From Pseudomonadota bacterium (GTDB lineage: Bacteria; Desulfobacterota; Desulfovibrionia; Desulfovibrionales; Desulfovibrionaceae): a stretch of DNA of 16,883 nucleotides. Under the pieces are notes generated by a model. The model did not search any database. It was given only the letters and a program-made list of their open reading frames with translations, and was not told where the DNA came from. The stretch is taken from assembly GCA_023426275.1 (NCBI GenBank), contig JAFABC010000319.1, forward strand, positions 1 to 16,883, given 5' to 3'. Both the position numbers and the translations under genes were made by a program. Positions 13,074 through 16,883 of this stretch are shown one piece after another (positions within the stretch are counted from its first letter, which is position 1; each line of letters starts with the position of its first letter).

Positions 13074-14120
13074 TCAGTCCGCGTCGTGCCGGGAATAGTC
13101 CATGTTGCGGCGCACCGGCTCGAAGCCGGCGCCGACAGCCAGCCAGCGCAGGGCGTCCTCTTCCATGCGGAAATGCACACCGGCCGCGGCCACCACGTTT
13201 TCCTCGATCATGGTCGAGCCCAGGTCGTTGGCGCCGAAAAAAAGCGCCAGCTGCCCGATTCTCGGCCCCTGCGTCACCCAGGACGCCTGGATATTGGGAA
13301 CGTTGTCGAGGAACAGGCGCGACAGGGCCAGCCAGCGCAGGTACTCCCAGGACGAGACTTCGGGCGCGGTGAGGGCCGTGTTGCCCGGCTGGAACGTCCA
13401 GGGAATAAAGGCCGTGAACCCGCCGGTTTTATCCTGCAGGTCGCGAATACGGGTCAGATGCTCCAGGCGGTGCTCGATGCTCTCGCCAAAGCCGATGACC
13501 ATGGTGGCCGTGGTGCGAATCCCGAGCCCGTGGGCCGTCTCCATGACCTTGATCCAGTCATCGGCCGGGCACTTGTTGGGCGAGATGGTCCCGCGCACGG
13601 CGTCGGCCAGGATTTCCGCCCCGCCGCCCGGCAGGGAGGCCAGCCCGGCGGCCTTGAGTTCGGTGAGCACCTCGGCTATGGAGAGGCCTTCCATTTTGGC
13701 CAGAAAGACGATTTCCGGGGGCGAGAACCCGTGGACCGCCACGGCCGGAAACCGGTCGCGCAAAAAGGCCAGCATGTCCGTGTAAAAACCGAGGCGCAGC
13801 TCCGGGTGCATGCCGCCCTGGAGCAGAATCTGCCAGCCGCCAAGCTCGACGGTCTCGGCCACCTTGGCCGCTAGTTCGTCCCGGGACAGCACGTAGCCCT
13901 CGGCATGTCCGGGCGGACGGAAAAACGCGCAAAAGCGGCAGCCGCAAGCGCAAATGTTGGTATAATTGATATTGCGATCGACAATGTAGGTGACGATCGG
14001 CTCGGGATGCAGGGCCAGCCGCGCGGCGTGGGCCTTCTTCCCCAGGGAGAAGACATCCTCGCCTTCCCACAGGGCGCGGGCCTCGTCGGGGCTTATACGG
14101 TCGATGGCTGATGCGGACAT
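13074..14120 (-). CDS. mqnC: Cyclic dehypoxanthinyl futalosine synthase
   Basis: A 348-residue radical-SAM enzyme of the futalosine route to menaquinone. It cyclises dehypoxanthine futalosine. The cluster motif is C57xxxC61xxC64 (CACGCRFC). VDRNINYTN before it, GGGAEIL in the middle and FFGANDLGSTMIEENVV near the C-terminus are MqnC/MqnE/CofG family landmarks; the last favours MqnC. Length fits. The frame is open 27 codons further upstream, but TGGAGG nine bases before ATG 14120 decides the start. No other mqn gene is in the window. MqnE is the main alternative. Confidence 0.92.
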   Translation of the reverse strand: MSASAIDRISPDEARALWEGEDVFSLGKKAHAARLALHPEPIVTYIVDRNINYTNICACGCRFCAFFRPPGHAEGYVLSRDELAAKVAETVELGGWQILLQGGMHPELRLGFYTDMLAFLRDRFPAVAVHGFSPPEIVFLAKMEGLSIAEVLTELKAAGLASLPGGGAEILADAVRGTISPNKCPADDWIKVMETAHGLGIRTTATMVIGFGESIEHRLEHLTRIRDLQDKTGGFTAFIPWTFQPGNTALTAPEVSSWEYLRWLALSRLFLDNVPNIQASWVTQGPRIGQLALFFGANDLGSTMIEENVVAAAGVHFRMEEDALRWLAVGAGFEPVRRNMDYSRHDAD

Positions 14121-14199
14121 CTGCTTGAAACCTCCAGGCACTGGATGCCGCCAAGCGGATACACCTTTTTCCCACAAACGAAAACCACCCCACACCACC

Positions 14200-14613
14200 A
14201 TGCTCTACGCCGATTCCATGCTCAAGACGTTGCTGGCCCCGGGCAAGATCATCGCCCTGGTCGGCGCCAAGGACCGTCCCGGCACCGAGGTCGATATGGT
14301 CGGACGCTACCTGATCGACGCCGGCTTTACCGTCATTCCGGTGCATCCGGCCCGGGCCACCGTCTGGGGCCTGCCGGCCCGCAAGACCCTGGCCGAAATC
14401 GCCGCCCCCATCGACATCGTCAACCTGTTTCGGGCCCCGGCCCACTGTCCGGACCATGCCCGGGAAGTGCTGGCCCTGGAACGCCGTCCCGCCTGCTTTT
14501 GGATGCAATCCGGCATCGTCAGCCCACAGGCCCGGGAGCTGTTGTCTCCCGCCGGCATCACCGTGGTGGAAGATCGTTGCATCATGGTTGAACACCGTCG
14601 TCTTTGGGGGTAG
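14200..14613 (+). CDS. CoA-binding domain protein (YccU type)
   Basis: A 137-residue protein made of one CoA-binding Rossmann-like domain: IIALVGAKDRPGTEVDMVGRY with the glycine-rich turn, then VIPVHPAR and a final ITVVEDRCIMVEH strand. Length and end are typical of the small stand-alone family. The biochemical role of these proteins is poorly defined. No clear ribosome-binding site precedes ATG 14200, and ATG 14218 is an alternative start. It heads a plus-strand series, nine bases before the YkgJ-like gene. Confidence 0.88.
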   Translation: MLYADSMLKTLLAPGKIIALVGAKDRPGTEVDMVGRYLIDAGFTVIPVHPARATVWGLPARKTLAEIAAPIDIVNLFRAPAHCPDHAREVLALERRPACFWMQSGIVSPQARELLSPAGITVVEDRCIMVEHRRLWG

Positions 14614-14622
14614 GGAAAAGCA

Positions 14623-15114
14623 ATGCCGTCCGCTATCGCGTTCACCTGCCGACGTTGCGGCCACTGCTGTCACGGAGAAGGCGGCATCGTCCTGTCCCAG
14701 GGCGACATCACGCGTCTGGCCGCCCATCTCCAGCTGGAACCGGCCGAGATGCTTGCGCGCTATGCCAGGTTTGTTTCCGGGAAGTATCGACTCATTACCG
14801 GAAGCGACCACTACTGCGTCTTTTACAAGGAAGGCTGCGGCGTTCATCCCGGCCGCCCCGACGTCTGCCGGGCCTGGCCGTATTTTCGGGGCAATATTAT
14901 CGACCCGGCCAGCCATGCCATGGCGGCCGAGGATTGTCCCGGCATCAACCGCGACGTGCCCCATGCGGAGTTCGCCCGCCAGGGCAGGGAATATCTGACC
15001 CGGCACGGCCTCAGCCGCGCCCGGGGCGCGGACGTTCCCGAGGCCCTGGCCGACGTCGCGCCGCCGGCAGGCGAGGAAACGGAAGATGGCCCGTGCGGAT
15101 TCGATGCGCCTTGA
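14623..15114 (+). CDS. YkgJ-family cysteine-cluster protein
   Basis: A 163-residue protein with the N-terminal cluster C9xxC12xxC15C16, then HYCVFYKEGCGVHPGRPDVCRAWPY further on, the arrangement of the zinc/iron-chelating YkgJ family (Pfam CxxCxxCC). It probably binds a metal or iron-sulfur cluster; the function of this subgroup is not established. The last 29 bases overlap the J-domain gene in another frame, so the two are co-translated. The ribosome-binding site is weak. Confidence 0.88.
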   Translation: MPSAIAFTCRRCGHCCHGEGGIVLSQGDITRLAAHLQLEPAEMLARYARFVSGKYRLITGSDHYCVFYKEGCGVHPGRPDVCRAWPYFRGNIIDPASHAMAAEDCPGINRDVPHAEFARQGREYLTRHGLSRARGADVPEALADVAPPAGEETEDGPCGFDAP

Positions 15115-15937
15115 CGAAGCGCGCTCCCTGCTTGGCGTCCCGTCGTCCGCCGATCTGGACGCCGTCAAATCCGCCTATCGCAAACTGGCCTTCAATCTGC
15201 ACCCCGACCTGCATCCGGACGATCCCGGGGCCAAACGCAACTTCCAACGCTTAAACGAAGCCTATCTGCTGCTGCGCCATTTCCTGGCCAGCCGTGACAA
15301 CGACGCCGGCCCCCGGCGCGCCCAGCCATCCGGCCCGTCTTCCGGTCCCTCCGCCGGCCAGGCGACCGGGACCAGGGCCGGGCCGAAAACCGCCCAGCGC
15401 CCGGGGCCGACGCCCGGGCAGGCCCACCGGCAGCGTCAGGGCCGGGCCGCCTACACGCAGGCCTCGCGCCAAAACGCCGACGCCGGCTTTTATTTCCGGC
15501 GCGAGGAAGTGCTGCAGGATCTGCTCAAGGACCCCTTTGCCCGGCAGGTGTTCCAGGACATCTACCAGCAGGTGCGCCGCAAGGCCCCGCCCAAAAGCGG
15601 TCCGGTCAAGGCCAAGGGACCGCGCAAGGTCTCGTTCACCTGGGGCGACAAGGCCCTTTCCCTCGATATTTCCAAGGGATTTTGGGGATCCATCAAGGAT
15701 TACTTCAAGAAACAGCTCGACGACGAGCAGACCGTGCATCTGCCGACCACCAGCCTGTTTCCGGGCACGCGCATCCGCGTCGGCATCCGCCATGGCCTGG
15801 GCAATGCCAAGCCCACCATGGTGGAAGTGACCCTGCCGCCGGATTTCGTGGTGGGCCGTCCCATCCGCCTCAAAGGCATGGGGCGGCGCATCGGCCCCAT
15901 GCGCGGCGACCTGTATCTGCGCCTGCTGGCCAAATAA
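15086..15937 (+). CDS. J-domain co-chaperone with DnaJ C-terminal domain
   Basis: A 283-residue Hsp40-like protein. The J domain spans about residues 9-68 with the DnaK-activating HPD at 39-41 (LHPDLHPDD). A linker rich in P, G, Q, R and A follows (about 72-125). The C-terminal part (about 155-283) contains TVHLPTTSLFPGTRIRVGI and RPIRLKGMGRR, which resembles the DnaJ peptide-binding end. There is no cysteine zinc-finger region, so it is CbpA/type II-like but shorter. GAGGAAACGGAAG precedes the ATG at 15086, inside the end of the YkgJ-like gene. It probably works with a DnaK encoded elsewhere. Confidence 0.9.
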   Translation: MARADSMRLDEARSLLGVPSSADLDAVKSAYRKLAFNLHPDLHPDDPGAKRNFQRLNEAYLLLRHFLASRDNDAGPRRAQPSGPSSGPSAGQATGTRAGPKTAQRPGPTPGQAHRQRQGRAAYTQASRQNADAGFYFRREEVLQDLLKDPFARQVFQDIYQQVRRKAPPKSGPVKAKGPRKVSFTWGDKALSLDISKGFWGSIKDYFKKQLDDEQTVHLPTTSLFPGTRIRVGIRHGLGNAKPTMVEVTLPPDFVVGRPIRLKGMGRRIGPMRGDLYLRLLAK

Positions 15938-15964
15938 CCGGCCGGCCGCCTGGGAGACGCCTGT

Positions 15965-16399
15965 ATGTCCATTCGCATCCCGTGCCTTCTGGCCCTGTTG
16001 CTGTTGTTGCCGACCATGGCCCTGGCCCTCGAAGGTCCCCGTGTCGGTGGCCCCTGTCGCTACGCCGACTTCCCGGGCAAGGCCACCATCGTTGCCGTGA
16101 CGCCCGCCACAACGACTCCCGGCGTCACCACGCCCTCCCCGGCCCGGACCGTGACCTTCACCTTTACGCCAAACGCGCCCCTGACCGGAGAACCGCTCTT
16201 TCAGCCCGGCAAGATCCACACCCTGACCCTGACCAACGGCATGGCTCCCGGCCCCCGGTTCACGACCAAATACGGCATCGCGCCGGGCAAGGTCTTTGCC
16301 TGCACCCTGCGGCTCATCCGCCAGGGGACCTGCACGCCGGTGCTGTTCGCCTTCCCGGCCATCGACCTGACCGATTATTTCGAACTGACCACTCCGTAA
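15965..16399 (+). CDS. Small exported protein of unknown function
   Basis: A 144-residue protein with a clear signal peptide: MSIRIP, a leucine-rich core and a probable cut after ALA near residue 22. The mature part is rich in threonine and proline with beta-like segments and three cysteines (near GGPCRY, FACTL and GTCTPV), so a periplasmic disulfide-bonded fold is plausible. I do not recognise the family. GGGAGA lies seven bases before the ATG. It is last in the CoA-binding/YkgJ/J-domain run, 27 bases after the previous gene, and is followed by a strong terminator. Confidence 0.8.
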   Translation: MSIRIPCLLALLLLLPTMALALEGPRVGGPCRYADFPGKATIVAVTPATTTPGVTTPSPARTVTFTFTPNAPLTGEPLFQPGKIHTLTLTNGMAPGPRFTTKYGIAPGKVFACTLRLIRQGTCTPVLFAFPAIDLTDYFELTTP

Positions 16400-16409
16400 C
16401 CGCCCCCCC

Positions 16410-16445
16410 AAAAAACGCGGCCCGGGGAACCATCCCCGGGCCGCG
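16410..16445. terminator. Bidirectional terminator between convergent genes
   Basis: A perfect 13-bp GC stem (16416-16428 with 16433-16445), loop ACCA. On the minus strand it is followed by six T, so it ends the DUF2087-like gene. On the plus strand the T-rich tail is weaker (near 16457-16464) but the stem is strong. Confidence 0.9.
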
Positions 16446-16472
16446 CGTCCTATCGTCTTTTCTCTCTGCCGA

Positions 16473-16721
16473 TCAATTGGCAACGGCGCGCAACTGGCGG
16501 ATCAGGGCCAGGGCGTCAGGCGGCGGCCGGCGCTCGATGCGACGGTACACCCGGCAGTCGGGCGTGCGCCACAGCAGCCCCAGGTCGCACAACTCCCGGC
16601 GCAACAGCACCGGGTCGCCGAACAGATGCGCCGCGGCAAGCAGCCGGTTGACGCCCGGTTCGTCAAAGGTCCGCCGGGCCGGAAGGGCCGCCCACAGCGT
16701 CCACAGACAGGTCAGCTGCAA
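16473..16721 (-). CDS. DUF2087-like short protein, possibly 5'-truncated
   Basis: An 82-residue frame. The segment TFDEPGVNRLLAAAHLFGDP, LLRRELCDLGLLWRTPDC and VYRR follows the pattern of DUF2087, a small winged-helix-like domain of unknown role often fused to ArsR-type regulators. The only start in frame is TTG at 16721, without a good ribosome-binding site, and the dispersed repeat lies 37 bases upstream. The natural N-terminus may have been lost when the repeat arrived, or a CTG start may be used. The terminator at 16410-16445 lies downstream and suggests the gene is or was expressed. Confidence 0.6.
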   Translation of the reverse strand: MQLTCLWTLWAALPARRTFDEPGVNRLLAAAHLFGDPVLLRRELCDLGLLWRTPDCRVYRRIERRPPPDALALIRQLRAVAN

Positions 16722-16757
16722 GCCGCGCTTTTGGCAAGGGGCGGCGGGCGGGGAAAA

Positions 16758-16819
16758 GAGAAGAGAAGATGCCTCCGGCGGCCGGGAGGGGCACTGCCCC
16801 TCCCGGACCCTCCCGAAAG
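16758..16819 (+). repeat. Dispersed hairpin repeat, copy 2
   Basis: About 62 bases nearly identical, in opposite orientation, to 10741-10804. The 11-bp hairpin is 16782-16792 with 16796-16806 and has a three-base loop (ACT) instead of four, so the stem is kept while the loop varies. It lies just upstream of the DUF2087-like frame. To its right (16820-16883) I see no supported gene. Confidence 0.85.
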
Positions 16820-16883
16820 GAGGGGCGGTCGGCTGCTCGGTTGGTCGGCGGGGCTTCGAACATTTGGCGGCGCATTCTTCCCC

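Overview
The window reads as a chromosomal segment of a GC-rich, Gram-negative, menaquinone-using bacterium. Most likely it is a sulfate reducer of the Desulfovibrionaceae (Desulfovibrio/Solidesulfovibrio type). This placement is inference. It rests on GC-rich codons, the order rpoN-hpf-ptsN-rapZ-mannose-family PTS genes-Mn-dependent pyrophosphatase, and a futalosine-pathway (MqnC) menaquinone gene. No ribosomal RNA or phylogenetic marker was compared.

Left end (1-471): a long inverted repeat at the very edge, then the 3' half only of a tRNA-Arg(CCG) gene with its own terminator. The 5' half is missing, so this looks like the att junction of an integrated element lying to the left of the window.

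Minus-strand block (472-8710), in transcription order: pyrG, terminator, rpoN (sigma-54), hpf (long ribosome hibernation factor), ptsN (EIIA-Ntr), a large intergenic hairpin, rapZ, then EIIA, EIIB and EIIC of a mannose-family PTS, then ppaC with its own promoter and terminator. This couples nitrogen/sigma-54-linked PTS regulators to an incomplete sugar PTS: no EIID, HPr or EI gene is present here. The EIIC gene shows a likely frameshift at a T9 run.

Middle (8711-10664): purQ reads divergently from pyrG with a good sigma-70-type promoter. A cluster of three strong hairpins, two of them strikingly AT-rich, separates it from tadA (tRNA adenosine deaminase). tadA is followed by a tRNA-Ser(CGA) gene with its own promoter and terminator. 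TadA and the tRNA both serve translation, but their adjacency may be chance.

Right part (10665-16883): an M24 Xaa-Pro-type peptidase (minus) is divergent from an EamA/DMT permease (plus). The permease converges on mqnC (minus), which is divergent from a four-gene plus-strand run: CoA-binding protein, YkgJ-like cysteine-cluster protein, J-domain protein and a small exported protein, closed by a strong bidirectional terminator. A short DUF2087-like gene (minus) lies beyond. A hairpin-forming repeat of about 62 bp occurs twice in opposite orientations, just after the peptidase gene and just before the DUF2087-like gene. I saw no CRISPR array, insertion sequence or defence operon, and no clearly novel multi-gene system. 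The most unusual signals are the tRNA/att scar, the EIIC frameshift, the ptsN-rapZ hairpin, the purQ-tadA hairpin cluster and the dispersed repeat.
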